Shown here: positions 1-8,026 of the stretch, piece after piece | Position numbering within the stretch: position 1 is the stretch's first letter | Layout of the letters: each line of letters begins with the position of its first letter | Source of the DNA: Acidobacteriota bacterium | GTDB taxonomy: Bacteria; Acidobacteriota; Blastocatellia; Pyrinomonadales; Pyrinomonadaceae | Reading direction: 5' to 3' | Length of the DNA stretch: 64,000 nucleotides | NCBI GenBank assembly: GCA_019639195.1 | Contig: JAHBSI010000002.1 | Span: 62,001-126,000, forward strand | Made by a program: the position numbers and the translations under genes | Notes under the pieces: model-generated | Seen by the model: the letters and a program-made list of their open reading frames with translations, nothing else | Database searches by the model: none | Told to the model about the DNA's origin: nothing

Positions 1-9
1 AGGGGAGTA

Positions 10-1074
10 ATGTCAATGCAAGAAGTTATTCGTGTCGATAACAGTCAGGCTTCAGCCGCTCTGGAAGGAAAGATCGTTCGCTTTGCCGGCGTTCCTCACT
101 ATGTGCTTATTACCGGCGAAAGAGGAACCGGTAAAACAACGATAGCAAGACGTCTTCACGAATTAAGCAGCCGTTCGAGAGGGCAGTTTCTGAGCGTAAA
201 TTGTGCCAGCTTTACAGCCGAGCTTCTCGAATCCGAACTGTTCGGGTATGAGAAAGGAGCTTTTACGGGAGCTACGACACCCAAAGCGGGGCTGTTCGAG
301 ATATGCAGCGGGGGCACATTATTTCTTGATGAGATTGGCGAACTCACCTTAAGCCTTCAGGCAAAGCTCCTAAAAGCTGTTGAGGAAAAACGAATTCGGC
401 GGGTCGGCGGGACGAGTGAACGCAGTATCGAAGTTCGAGTGATCGCCGCCACTTCGCGCGATCTTCTCGGAATGGTCCGCAAAGGTGAGTTTCGGCCGGA
501 CCTGTTTGACCGCCTCAATATTCTTCAACTCGAAACGATCCCCTTAAGGTACCAGAGGGAAAGGATCGAAAGCCTGCTCAATGAGCAGCTTGAGAAGGAA
601 CGCACATCGGTTGGCCGTACCGAACCGTTCGTCATCGACAAAGATGCGATGAGATTCCTGCAAGCGTTGGAGTGGAAAGGAAACTATCGCGAATTGCGTA
701 ACTTCGCCACCCGCCTTGCAGTTGACGCTTTTGACGACAGCGTTATCACGCTTGAAAGGGTGCGACGATTGAGTTCAGTAGAGAATGAAGTGGAAATCTC
801 TAAAGAGGATCCTTCTGGATCAACGCTCATTCCTCGTGACTTAATTACCATAACGCTTGATCCCGAAAACGACGATCTCGAAACGATCTATATCAAGGCA
901 GCGGCAACATTTATTGAGCATACCTTGAAGCAGTCGAACGGCAGCTTTAGAGGCGCAGCACGATCACTGGGAATCACTCATTCGACAATTTCGAGGATAT
1001 TGAAAAAGCATCAGGATCGGATGTCAGATTTTTCTCACAAACAGCAAACCGCATCATTCGCTGCCGCAGCTTAA
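10..1074 (+). CDS. Sigma-54-dependent AAA+ activator without a sensor domain
   Basis: An enhancer-binding-type transcriptional activator of 354 residues. The Walker A motif GERGTGKT is near residues 36-43, the sigma-54 contact loop GAFTGA is at about 83-88, Walker B (TLFLDE) at about 103-108, and a Fis-like helix-turn-helix lies near the C-terminus (about 310-335). There is no N-terminal receiver, GAF or PAS domain, so the architecture is PspF-like and activity must be controlled by another protein or by expression. The start follows a strong AGGGGAG ribosome site. It sits directly upstream of the PRTRC genes but is separated from them by a hairpin terminator, so it may be a regulator rather than part of that operon. 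I saw no clear -24/-12 promoter in the following gap. The family is certain; the target is unknown. Confidence 0.88.
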   Translation: MSMQEVIRVDNSQASAALEGKIVRFAGVPHYVLITGERGTGKTTIARRLHELSSRSRGQFLSVNCASFTAELLESELFGYEKGAFTGATTPKAGLFEICSGGTLFLDEIGELTLSLQAKLLKAVEEKRIRRVGGTSERSIEVRVIAATSRDLLGMVRKGEFRPDLFDRLNILQLETIPLRYQRERIESLLNEQLEKERTSVGRTEPFVIDKDAMRFLQALEWKGNYRELRNFATRLAVDAFDDSVITLERVRRLSSVENEVEISKEDPSGSTLIPRDLITITLDPENDDLETIYIKAAATFIEHTLKQSNGSFRGAARSLGITHSTISRILKKHQDRMSDFSHKQQTASFAAAA

Positions 1075-1100
1075 AGTTCCTCCTTATGGAAAGACACTTC

Positions 1101-1128
1101 GAGTCCGTGACTTCACGGACTCTTTTTT
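1101..1128 (+). terminator. Rho-independent terminator after the AAA+ activator gene
   Basis: A perfect 10-bp inverted repeat, GAGTCCGTGA and TCACGGACTC, separated by two bases and followed by six T residues. It lies between the activator gene and the PRTRC operon, so the downstream genes probably have their own promoter in 1,129-1,176. Confidence 0.85.
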
Positions 1129-1176
1129 GTGCTGAAAAAAGAAGCGGATGGCAATTAAGTGGAGTGAGCAACAGAT

Positions 1177-2259
1177 ATGGAAATTCTGAATAAGGGTTCC
1201 TTTGTGCCTTTGGACAACCGGGAAAGGATGGGGCAGATGATCTTTACGGCTAAGACATTCGCCGCCGAAATTGCGAAGAATGCGGGGTTCCAATACAACG
1301 ACCCGACCAATCAGCAGCTAGCTTTGGAGATATGGAAAGGCTCTGAGTATATGACGCGTGCCCACGAAGAAGCGACGATCAAGAATCTCTTCCTAAGTAA
1401 TTTTCTGAAAGAGCTCGACGGTGTTGTTAAGGAGACGAAAGGCGTGCCGGTTTCGGCCTTGCCGCAGCCGATAGCAGCGCCTCCCTCAGTAGAAACTTCG
1501 GTTTCGGGAAACATTGAAGAAACCGTTAAAACAAACTCGTCGGATGATGAATTTCTTGGCGTTGTCTCGCCCGATGAGCCTGCAAGATCGGAGGTTCCTA
1601 GACCATCATACGCCGACGAATGTAAACCAGAATGTGAGGATGAGATAGTGGAAATGATAAATGGTTCTGCCAAAGAAATGCCTGGATCACAAACCGAGAA
1701 CATTTCTATTCCCGAAACACCGCCAACAACTGCGGCAGCGACCATGGCCGCATCCGTTGCTTCAACTATAGAGCCGGAACCGGTAAATCAGACAGTAGCT
1801 GTTGTGAGCACTCAGCCCGCACACGTTGAGCCGATCGTGCTGATCGAAGATGAACCATTCAACTTTGATTCCTGCACGATAACGGCAGTGATCCAGCTTC
1901 TCCCGATCAGTGACGGTTTTCGCAAATGCGTGGTAAGCATTCGTTCGCACGACTTCCTTCCCGTTATCAACATCGACAGGTTGACGGCTGGCCGGATAAG
2001 GGATGAGGTTAAGGTTTCGCTCGAAAAAGCCCTTATAAAGTATCGAAGCGAACTGCCTGCTCTTGCGGCGGAAAAAGTGAAAAAGGATGCGCAGGCGAAC
2101 AAGAAAGCTGCAAGCAAATCATCCGGTTGTTCAAAGACCAAGGCCGCAAGCAAAACAGCCGATGCATCCGGGAAAGCAGCCGAACCTGAATCAGAGATTG
2201 ATCCAAACAAACAAACAGGTGAAGAGGCAAAAGAACAGCAAACACTATTTGCTCAATAA
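1177..2259 (+). CDS. PRTRC cassette protein, E-like position (unrecognised fold)
   Basis: A 360-residue protein opening the PRTRC cassette. Residues 1-90 look alpha-helical. The middle (about 90-220) is low-complexity and rich in Pro, Glu, Ala, Ser and Thr. Residues 225-300 form a folded-looking domain (around FNFDSCTITAVIQLLPI). The tail is rich in Lys, Ala and Ser and acidic at the end. The gene lies immediately before the ubiquitin-like C gene, where PRTRC protein E is usually found, and that position is the main reason for the call; I do not recognise a catalytic motif. A GGAG-like ribosome site lies about 13 bases upstream. An alternative ATG exists 51 bases downstream (1,228). Confidence 0.5.
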   Translation: MEILNKGSFVPLDNRERMGQMIFTAKTFAAEIAKNAGFQYNDPTNQQLALEIWKGSEYMTRAHEEATIKNLFLSNFLKELDGVVKETKGVPVSALPQPIAAPPSVETSVSGNIEETVKTNSSDDEFLGVVSPDEPARSEVPRPSYADECKPECEDEIVEMINGSAKEMPGSQTENISIPETPPTTAAATMAASVASTIEPEPVNQTVAVVSTQPAHVEPIVLIEDEPFNFDSCTITAVIQLLPISDGFRKCVVSIRSHDFLPVINIDRLTAGRIRDEVKVSLEKALIKYRSELPALAAEKVKKDAQANKKAASKSSGCSKTKAASKTADASGKAAEPESEIDPNKQTGEEAKEQQTLFAQ

Positions 2260-2267
2260 GAACTGTT

Positions 2268-2546
2268 ATGGCAAACGAAACACAAACAACTCAAACTGCG
2301 GCGAACGCAGAACCGACCCAAAGCGCAGACGCAAATACTCCCGTGACCGATGCTAAGGCAACGATAAAGATCGAAGGCCAGAGTTTTGAGCTTGATTCGG
2401 CTTTGGCACAGGACGATAAGACGTTGACGGTAGTGCTGCAGCCGCACTTTGCTTCGATCGAGAACGCCAACATCACTCGTGAAGTAAAGGACGGAAAACT
2501 GACCGTCACTATCGTCAAAAAGGCTCAGCACAAGGGATACAAATGA
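2268..2546 (+). CDS. PRTRC protein C, small ubiquitin-like protein
   Basis: A 92-residue protein with a disordered Thr/Ala/Gln-rich N-terminus of about 28 residues, then a compact beta-rich domain ending in a pattern (VKDGKLTVTIVKKA, then QHKGYK) that resembles PRTRC protein C, a small protein found in cassettes with E1-, E2- and JAB-like proteins. By analogy with those partners it would be the protein modifier, but the chain does not end in Gly-Gly. The last residues are Lys-Gly-Tyr-Lys, so trimming by the JAB protein would be needed to expose a glycine. It is 8 bases downstream of the E-like gene and overlaps the next gene by 4 bases, so the genes are translationally linked. Identity is probable; function is inferred. 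Confidence 0.65.
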   Translation: MANETQTTQTAANAEPTQSADANTPVTDAKATIKIEGQSFELDSALAQDDKTLTVVLQPHFASIENANITREVKDGKLTVTIVKKAQHKGYK

Positions 2547-2785
2547 AGCATGAATCGCCATTCGAGATCCTGGCGGCCGAACCTGAAACGATAAATCCGG
2601 CCATTCTTCTTGCCGATACGCTTATGAGGCGAAAAGCCGCGCACGTCCTCACCGTGGAGGAGATCATCGACGCCGAAAAGGTGCTGGAAGCCGGAACCGA
2701 TGAGATCCGCACGGTTGAAAGGCACAAAGCAGTGTTTGTAAAGACCGCACCGGCATCCGGCTCACGAATTCCGGTTGGTTTCTGA
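2543..2785 (+). CDS. Small hypothetical protein in the PRTRC operon
   Basis: An 80-residue protein whose ATG overlaps the stop of the ubiquitin-like C gene (ATGA), which supports it being a real operon member. It is helical and charged in the first 60 residues (around ADTLMRRKAAHVLTVEEI) and has no cysteine, membrane segment or known motif. I do not recognise the family. Its position between C and F suggests a structural or adaptor role in the cassette. Confidence 0.6.
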   Translation: MKHESPFEILAAEPETINPAILLADTLMRRKAAHVLTVEEIIDAEKVLEAGTDEIRTVERHKAVFVKTAPASGSRIPVGF

Positions 2786-2797
2786 TCTGAAGTAGGC

Positions 2798-3634
2798 ATG
2801 ATGAGCGAATGTACGTTGTCAGCATCTTTTGTCGAGACTTTGTTCTTTAGGAAATCATTTGGCGACAGACTCTTGCGTTCGCTCGAATATGTCGGGTTTA
2901 AGGCCAGAAGTCACAATGCGGTCAATGCCTGTGAACTCTTAAACCGAGTACTCAGCGAGCAAAAGAAATATGCACTCTTTCGGGAGTTGTTTCAGGAAGA
3001 ATGGAATGGATCGAAAACGAGTCTTTATCGGGCGGGCCGCTACACGCAGTACAGTGAACGAGCCTGTGAGCTTTTCGAACTTGTTCACGAGCATTGTTTT
3101 CCGCTGCTTGACTATTGGAATGACGACCCTGAAGCGGAATTCGAGCGATTTGCAATAATGCCGCTTAACTTTGATCTGTGTTGTGAGGACATAGACCTGG
3201 AGAGCATGAGAGTTAGTTATGTTGCGGGTCTGATCTTCTATTTCCAGGAGGCGGATATATGGGATTTCCTCTTTCAGAAATATGGCTTGTCTCAGGATGA
3301 GTTTGCTCCGGTCGCGAACAGGGCCCATCCAGGCGTTTGGAAAGCAAGACAGGGCCGCAAGACAAAACCGTTGAGTATGTTGTTTCGGCTGATAGATCAT
3401 TCAACGGGAAATCCCTGGCTTGACCTCACCTATTGTGAAAACGCGGAAATGTTTGAATGGGACAAGAAAACTATAGAAGAACTGACTCGGGATCATCACG
3501 ATGCCGGAAATTATTTCAAGAATCTTGAGCAGCTTGATGAACGCATGGACGCCGATCCAAAGGGCTTTGTCTCGGAGTTGATCAGTTTCTGGAATAACGG
3601 CCGGATCGACGGTTTGCAAGAGGCTCAGAACTGA
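2798..3634 (+). CDS. PRTRC protein F-like
   Basis: A 278-residue protein that appears to match PRTRC protein F. The central stretch (FAIMPLNFDLCCEDIDLE, about residues 115-132) and the later STGNPWLDLTYCE segment (about 203-215) look like the conserved core of that family. The protein is rich in aromatic and acidic residues and has no obvious catalytic motif. The family has no established biochemical role. It lies between the small 80-residue protein and the E2-like B protein, with only 3 bases before the next start. ATG codons at 2,798 and 2,801 are both possible starts. Confidence 0.6.
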   Translation: MMSECTLSASFVETLFFRKSFGDRLLRSLEYVGFKARSHNAVNACELLNRVLSEQKKYALFRELFQEEWNGSKTSLYRAGRYTQYSERACELFELVHEHCFPLLDYWNDDPEAEFERFAIMPLNFDLCCEDIDLESMRVSYVAGLIFYFQEADIWDFLFQKYGLSQDEFAPVANRAHPGVWKARQGRKTKPLSMLFRLIDHSTGNPWLDLTYCENAEMFEWDKKTIEELTRDHHDAGNYFKNLEQLDERMDADPKGFVSELISFWNNGRIDGLQEAQN

Positions 3635-3637
3635 GAT

Positions 3638-4321
3638 ATGAACGGACTTCCGCATATTCCTCCCGATGCTTCGGCTGCATTGTACTTTCTTCCCGGGCAA
3701 TATCTTTTTGCAAATTTTCAGGAAAGTGCGACGGCGATAAAAGCACTCTCAACGGCTCAGGTAGCCAGAGCTTTTCAGGATGTGAATACCGATACCGGCT
3801 GGCTTGGCCGCTACGTATTGAGATATCGGGAGGCTCCCGAGGGAAACTCGATATTGTCTTACGAACCGGCTTCAGTAAGGAAGATATTCGTTGTGTCAGG
3901 CAGCGGACAGATCGAGGAACTAAAAGTACCGCTCCCGACCTTGATCCTTCTCAGTAAAGGTAAAGATCACTATCTATGGGCCGCCGCCGCGTCCAATGTA
4001 TCGCCGAAAACAAAACTTGCGGTCGCACCACTTCCCAATATAGGTTCGGGAAAGATCTGCTTTGGCAGGAATGACGTGCCGGAAACTGATGCGTCAACGC
4101 TGAATACCGTCTGGAAGCTGATCTTCGAAACGCCGTTCAATCACGACCACGCAAATAACAGATGTAATTCTCAGCCCGATGATATCCGCGTATTGCTTGG
4201 AAAAATAGCCGCTGACAAACTGCGGAAGTTTCCAAAATCCGAGTTGATCACATCGACCAGCACAGTCGAGGACGCATGGGAAACACTTGTCGAAAGGCGC
4301 AGATATGATTCAAGATTCTGA
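3638..4321 (+). CDS. PRTRC protein B, E2-like (UBC fold) protein
   Basis: A 227-residue protein in the place of PRTRC protein B, which is described as a divergent prokaryotic E2-like fold. Consistent features are a beta-rich core (around LKVPLPTLILLSKG, about residues 98-111) and a downstream Phe-Asn-His-Asp-His segment followed by Asn-Arg-Cys at about 168-177. That cysteine would be the candidate thioester residue. It starts 3 bases after F stops and overlaps the JAB gene. In the cassette it would take a modifier from the ThiF/E1 protein. Family placement is fairly secure; E2 activity is inference. Confidence 0.65.
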   Translation: MNGLPHIPPDASAALYFLPGQYLFANFQESATAIKALSTAQVARAFQDVNTDTGWLGRYVLRYREAPEGNSILSYEPASVRKIFVVSGSGQIEELKVPLPTLILLSKGKDHYLWAAAASNVSPKTKLAVAPLPNIGSGKICFGRNDVPETDASTLNTVWKLIFETPFNHDHANNRCNSQPDDIRVLLGKIAADKLRKFPKSELITSTSTVEDAWETLVERRRYDSRF

Positions 4322-4997
4322 CATTTGTAACAATCATCTTTGGACAGAAGCAATTCAGAGAATTCCCAAGTTTGTTGGCCATCGGATCGCCGAGCAAAGA
4401 TGTGAAACGGTCGAAGCGATCATGTATGAGTATCTGCTTGCCGGAAACGGATTGCTGCTCAGGGCCGCGCGTGAGGAATTTACGGCCTCATTGCCGATCG
4501 CTTATCGCGAGGTCAAAGGATTGCGGGAAACATTTGTGGGACTAAGGTGGCATCGTCCACGAATCACATCAGCGATCTGGGACGAGATCCTCATGCATGC
4601 AAGGAATTCTCATACAGCCACGGATTTCAAGGAAAATGTCTATCTCATCTATTGGGATAAGGTCCGGTCAATGTGGCGATGGCGGGCCGCAGGGAGAAAC
4701 AATTCTTGGGCGGCCACCATTGCCGATGACCAACTGCCGGAATATGCGGACGCGTGCATCGAACTTCACACTCATCCACCCGGAGCTTTGAATTTCAGCG
4801 GCGCAGACGACATAGACGAATCGGGAAAGTTCAGAATATTTGGAATCCTTGTCGATGTTCACGACAAACCAAAGATACGCTTCCGGTGTGGGATATACGA
4901 TCAGTTTGTTCAGATGCCTGCGTCGTGGATCAGCGTCCTTCCCAAAGGAATAGTTGATCTCAACGAAGTAGAATCCCTTCTCCAAATGATGTTGTAA
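4305..4997 (+). CDS. PRTRC protein A, JAB/MPN metallopeptidase
   Basis: A 230-residue protein with a clear JAMM zinc site. The segment ELHTHPPGALNFSGADD contains H-x-H-x7-S-x2-D, which is the zinc-binding pattern of JAB deubiquitinase-like enzymes. It should cleave an isopeptide or peptide bond after the ubiquitin-like protein, either to mature it or to remove it from a target. I chose the ATG at 4,305, preceded by AAAGG at 7 bases, rather than the upstream TTG at 4,287. It overlaps the end of the E2-like gene by 17 bases, and its stop overlaps the E1 start (TAATG). The peptidase fold is confident; the substrate is inferred from the neighbours. Confidence 0.85.
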   Translation: MIQDSDICNNHLWTEAIQRIPKFVGHRIAEQRCETVEAIMYEYLLAGNGLLLRAAREEFTASLPIAYREVKGLRETFVGLRWHRPRITSAIWDEILMHARNSHTATDFKENVYLIYWDKVRSMWRWRAAGRNNSWAATIADDQLPEYADACIELHTHPPGALNFSGADDIDESGKFRIFGILVDVHDKPKIRFRCGIYDQFVQMPASWISVLPKGIVDLNEVESLLQMML

Positions 4998-5857
4998 TGC
5001 AGATCGATCTTAGCTTTTCTCAGGCCGCCATCGTGCTGCCTAGAGAATACAGCGCGCTCAAATTTATTCTTATCGGTGCTGGCGGGACGGGTTCTTTTGC
5101 CGCTCCCGCCATCGCAAGGCTTGTATTTGAATTGAAGCAAATTCAAAACAAGCCGGTTGATATGCTGATCGTTGACCCCGATGTCGTCGGGAGCGGGAAC
5201 ATTCCGCGAAGCAATTTCTGCGCAGCCGAGATTGGCAGATACAAGGCCCAGACTCTTGCAGAAAGGATCACGTTGGCTTGGGGAATGGAAATCGAGTATT
5301 CGTGTGAAGCGTTTGATGCGGAAAAGCACCTGCGTCGGTCAATGCGAGATTATCGCAGCCTGACTGTAATTGTCGGATGTGTGGACAATCATCTGGCGCG
5401 GCGTGATATTCACAACGCGATCGACGAGTTCAAAACTTATGGCTCGTTAGACGCCCCTGGCATTTGGTGGATAGATTCCGGAAACGGTAGATCGTCCGGC
5501 CAGGTTCTTCTTGGTTCAACCACAAAAAGGCAAAAGCATGAGAAGTATTTTGCGGGGACGAGCATTTGTCGCTCGCTTCCGGCCCCGTCGCTTGTGCATC
5601 CCGATCTTCTTGAACCTGAGACAAAAGTAGCTAGTGAAATAAACGAGGCTTCCTGTCCGGACCGAATAAGGCTCGGAGAACAAAGTCTCAACATTAATCA
5701 GCGTGTCGCAGTCGAGGTAGCTGAAATGCTGTCCGCAATGTTCCTGACGAGATCGCTTAAGCGTTTTGCTTCTTACTTCGATCTTGAAAGCGGGACTTCA
5801 CGGTCACTTTACTGCACTACAGAACAGGTTGCGTCCACGATTCACAGAAAGAAATAG
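4997..5857 (+). CDS. PRTRC ThiF-family E1-like adenylating enzyme
   Basis: A 286-residue ThiF/E1-like protein. The nucleotide-binding Rossmann motif GAGGTGS is at about residues 27-33. It is followed by an acidic residue pattern (VDPDVVGSGNIPRSNF) with the Arg typical of E1 enzymes, and a helix GRYKAQTLAERI carrying the conserved Lys region. A cysteine in EASCPDR (about residue 218) is a candidate thiol, but I cannot prove it is catalytic. The gene overlaps the JAB gene by one base. It should activate the C-terminus of the ubiquitin-like protein with ATP. It lacks the second-half domains of eukaryotic E1 enzymes, as usual for bacterial members. Confidence 0.82.
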   Translation: MQIDLSFSQAAIVLPREYSALKFILIGAGGTGSFAAPAIARLVFELKQIQNKPVDMLIVDPDVVGSGNIPRSNFCAAEIGRYKAQTLAERITLAWGMEIEYSCEAFDAEKHLRRSMRDYRSLTVIVGCVDNHLARRDIHNAIDEFKTYGSLDAPGIWWIDSGNGRSSGQVLLGSTTKRQKHEKYFAGTSICRSLPAPSLVHPDLLEPETKVASEINEASCPDRIRLGEQSLNINQRVAVEVAEMLSAMFLTRSLKRFASYFDLESGTSRSLYCTTEQVASTIHRKK

Positions 5858-5862
5858 CCGTC

Positions 5863-6177
5863 ATGCAGGAACTTCTTAGTAAAGAACTGAAAGAACGGTT
5901 GCCCAGGTTCAGAAAGCAGGAGAACTCCGATGATCCGATCGTTTATGCGGCGTACTTCTTTCCCGGAAGCGGCTGGACGTGGTTTGTAACTGAAGGGCAG
6001 CCGGAAGCAAACGATTTTATTTTCTTTGGATATGTTATCGGCTTTGAATCTGAATGGGGATATTTCGCGTTGAGCGAACTCGAAGAACTCGACATTCACG
6101 GCCTCAAGATCGAAAGAGTACAGGATTTCATCCCAATCCCGATAAGCGAGCTGAAAAAACAGGCGGCGGGCATGTGA
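5863..6177 (+). CDS. DUF2958 domain protein
   Basis: A 104-residue protein matching the DUF2958 family. It opens with a helix (LLSKELKERLPRF), then has the conserved WTWFVTEGQPE stretch (about residues 44-54), FFGYVIGFESEWGYFALSELEE (about 60-80, shown in part), and a C-terminal phenylalanine-proline segment. The family is common on plasmids and integrative elements, often near PRTRC genes, and has no known activity. It starts 5 bases after the E1 gene, so it is probably co-transcribed. Confidence 0.75.
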   Translation: MQELLSKELKERLPRFRKQENSDDPIVYAAYFFPGSGWTWFVTEGQPEANDFIFFGYVIGFESEWGYFALSELEELDIHGLKIERVQDFIPIPISELKKQAAGM

Positions 6178-7575
6178 GTGTCTATGGAAGCTCAAACTTA
6201 CAATTCAGGTCTCGGTGATCAAGTCATGGAAATTCCTCCAAAATCGCTTGTGAGTTCTGTTCTGGCGAACATCTTTGGACAAAACGGCCACACGAAAACT
6301 GACGAGATATTTGATCCTCCAAATGAACAGGAAGGCTCATCACCAACTGATTTAGCCCGTGATATTCTCAGCCGATTCGAGTCGAAGAAAGAAAAGGCTG
6401 CTGTGGAGCTTGGGGTCGGCGTAAACGAAGTTGAATCTCTGCCATTCGATCTTTCGACGCTTGAAAGCGAAGGCATATTCATGAATATCGACTGCCGGGG
6501 GTTCGGATCTCTTGTCCGACAGCTTGAGTGGAAAACGCTTGGTGTGAAGCTGCCAGAGAATGCAGCGGTCCATGTCAGCCCGCCTCGTGCCGGATTGCTG
6601 CCGGACGTTTACCGCAACAAGCTCATGCGGGGTGCGGCTCGGGCACATCAGGCGCTCACACGATACGGGTTCAGATTCACGCTCTGCGAAACCGTCTGGG
6701 GAACAAGCGAATATAAATGGATCCCGTGGACAGCGTTCGAGCAGTTCGAGCAGGCGTATCATAAAGCCTGCGAGACTTTGGCCAAGGCAAAGGCCGAAGT
6801 ACTTGAAAAATATGACGAGATTCTCGAAACCCTTAAAGACAGCTTTCGTGAGCTTGCGAATGATTCAGCAGATCGAATGTGGGCGACTGAGGAGAATCCT
6901 TTTGACAAAGAAGAGTTCATAAACGCTATTGTCGCTCAGGCTCAGAGTATGGTCCCGACGCGCGAAATGATCCGCGACGGACTTACCATCACGATGAAGC
7001 CAAAAGTGATCGTTCTCGGTTCTGAAATGATCGCCGAGCAGAATCTAAGAAAGACCCTTTCACTCGAAACTGCAAAGGTCGATGCCGAGCGTGTTTCGCT
7101 TGAACTGGAACTGGACTCGAAACGTCGGATCGAGCAGATAAAAGTGACTCAAGTCGAAGAAGAAACCCGTCAGGAACGAGAAGTAAAGGAACGCATTCGC
7201 AATATGAAGATCGAGGCCGCACGGAAGGAAGCCGAAGAAGCGGTATCGCCGATCAAGGAAGGGCTTTCGCAACTGACCGCGAAGATCTTCGAGGCAGCCA
7301 GCGAGATGTCCGAGAAACTTAAGGGGGCCAACTTTGTTTCGGGTTCGCTTGCAAAACGCGCAAGACAGATGTGCGAATGGTATCAATTGATGAACTTTAC
7401 AGGCGATACCTCTCTCGAAGAAGTTCTTGACAACCTCCAAAACGCCGCCGGTCGTGAAGTGAAAGAGCGAACAACTCATGAGATGCAGTCTGCCCTTAGT
7501 GACCTGATCAGACTGACTTCTGTCCAGTCAAAGAAACTCCTGGATGAAGACAGGCTATCGGCTCTGGAATTGTAA
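6178..7575 (+). CDS. Coiled-coil protein, possibly DUF3150-like
   Basis: A 465-residue soluble protein. After about 90 low-complexity residues there is a folded region (about 100-190) with many aromatic residues. A long helical section follows (about 195-400), including an almost continuous coiled coil at 290-370 that is rich in Glu, Arg and Lys. There is no membrane segment and no catalytic motif. The layout recalls DUF3150 proteins of mobile elements, but this is a weak resemblance. It begins directly after the DUF2958 stop; GTG at 6,178 and ATG at 6,184 are both usable. A role as a structural or DNA-processing accessory is a guess from context. Confidence 0.55.
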   Translation: MSMEAQTYNSGLGDQVMEIPPKSLVSSVLANIFGQNGHTKTDEIFDPPNEQEGSSPTDLARDILSRFESKKEKAAVELGVGVNEVESLPFDLSTLESEGIFMNIDCRGFGSLVRQLEWKTLGVKLPENAAVHVSPPRAGLLPDVYRNKLMRGAARAHQALTRYGFRFTLCETVWGTSEYKWIPWTAFEQFEQAYHKACETLAKAKAEVLEKYDEILETLKDSFRELANDSADRMWATEENPFDKEEFINAIVAQAQSMVPTREMIRDGLTITMKPKVIVLGSEMIAEQNLRKTLSLETAKVDAERVSLELELDSKRRIEQIKVTQVEEETRQEREVKERIRNMKIEAARKEAEEAVSPIKEGLSQLTAKIFEAASEMSEKLKGANFVSGSLAKRARQMCEWYQLMNFTGDTSLEEVLDNLQNAAGREVKERTTHEMQSALSDLIRLTSVQSKKLLDEDRLSALEL

Positions 7576-7587
7576 GGAACCAACGCA

Positions 7588-8013
7588 ATGGCAAGTTTTA
7601 ATCTTAGTAATTATATTCCGGTACATACTCGCATCGTTGAGTTCTACGCGAAGTACCCTGATGGACGCATTCTCACTGAATTGATTCGGCTCAACGAAGA
7701 CAGTGGATTCGTGTGCATCAAGGCAAGCGTTTTCCGCGAGCGTGATGACGCCGAGCCGAGCGCGACCGGACATGCGTTTGAGATACGCGGGCAAGGGTAT
7801 GTGAACGCGACATCGCACATCGAGAACGGAGAGACCAGTGCGGTAGGCCGCGCACTCGCGAACCTTGGCTTTGCGATCGAGAACGGTATCGCTTCCCGTG
7901 AAGAGATGCAAAAGGTTCAGCGGATGACCAACGCAAATGGAAATCCAAACGGAAATTCAAACTCCACAAACCATCAGAACGGACGCCCGCAATTAGTGCA
8001 GTCCGTCTCGTAA
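7588..8013 (+). CDS. Phage-type protein, possible ssDNA annealing/binding family
   Basis: A 141-residue protein. The segment YVNATSHIENGETSAVGRAL (about residues 71-90) resembles a signature seen in phage proteins grouped near single-strand annealing or Erf/Rad52-like families: an Asn-x-Thr-Ser-x-Ile-Glu-Asn core followed by SAVGRALA. The early part (YAKYPDGRILTELI) also fits. The C-terminal 30 residues are a disordered Asn/Gly-rich tail, like those of ssDNA-binding proteins. An AAGGA ribosome site lies about 10 bases upstream. If correct, it would serve recombination or replication of the element. The family match is from memory and moderate. Confidence 0.55.
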   Translation: MASFNLSNYIPVHTRIVEFYAKYPDGRILTELIRLNEDSGFVCIKASVFRERDDAEPSATGHAFEIRGQGYVNATSHIENGETSAVGRALANLGFAIENGIASREEMQKVQRMTNANGNPNGNSNSTNHQNGRPQLVQSVS

Positions 8014-8026
8014 ATCCCAAAAACAA

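Noticed and set aside
1129..1176. Possible sigma-54 promoter (TGGCAATTAAGTGGAG) in front of the PRTRC genes
   Set aside because: The GC dinucleotide expected 10 bases after GG is absent, so it does not fit the -24/-12 pattern even though a sigma-54 activator gene is next door.
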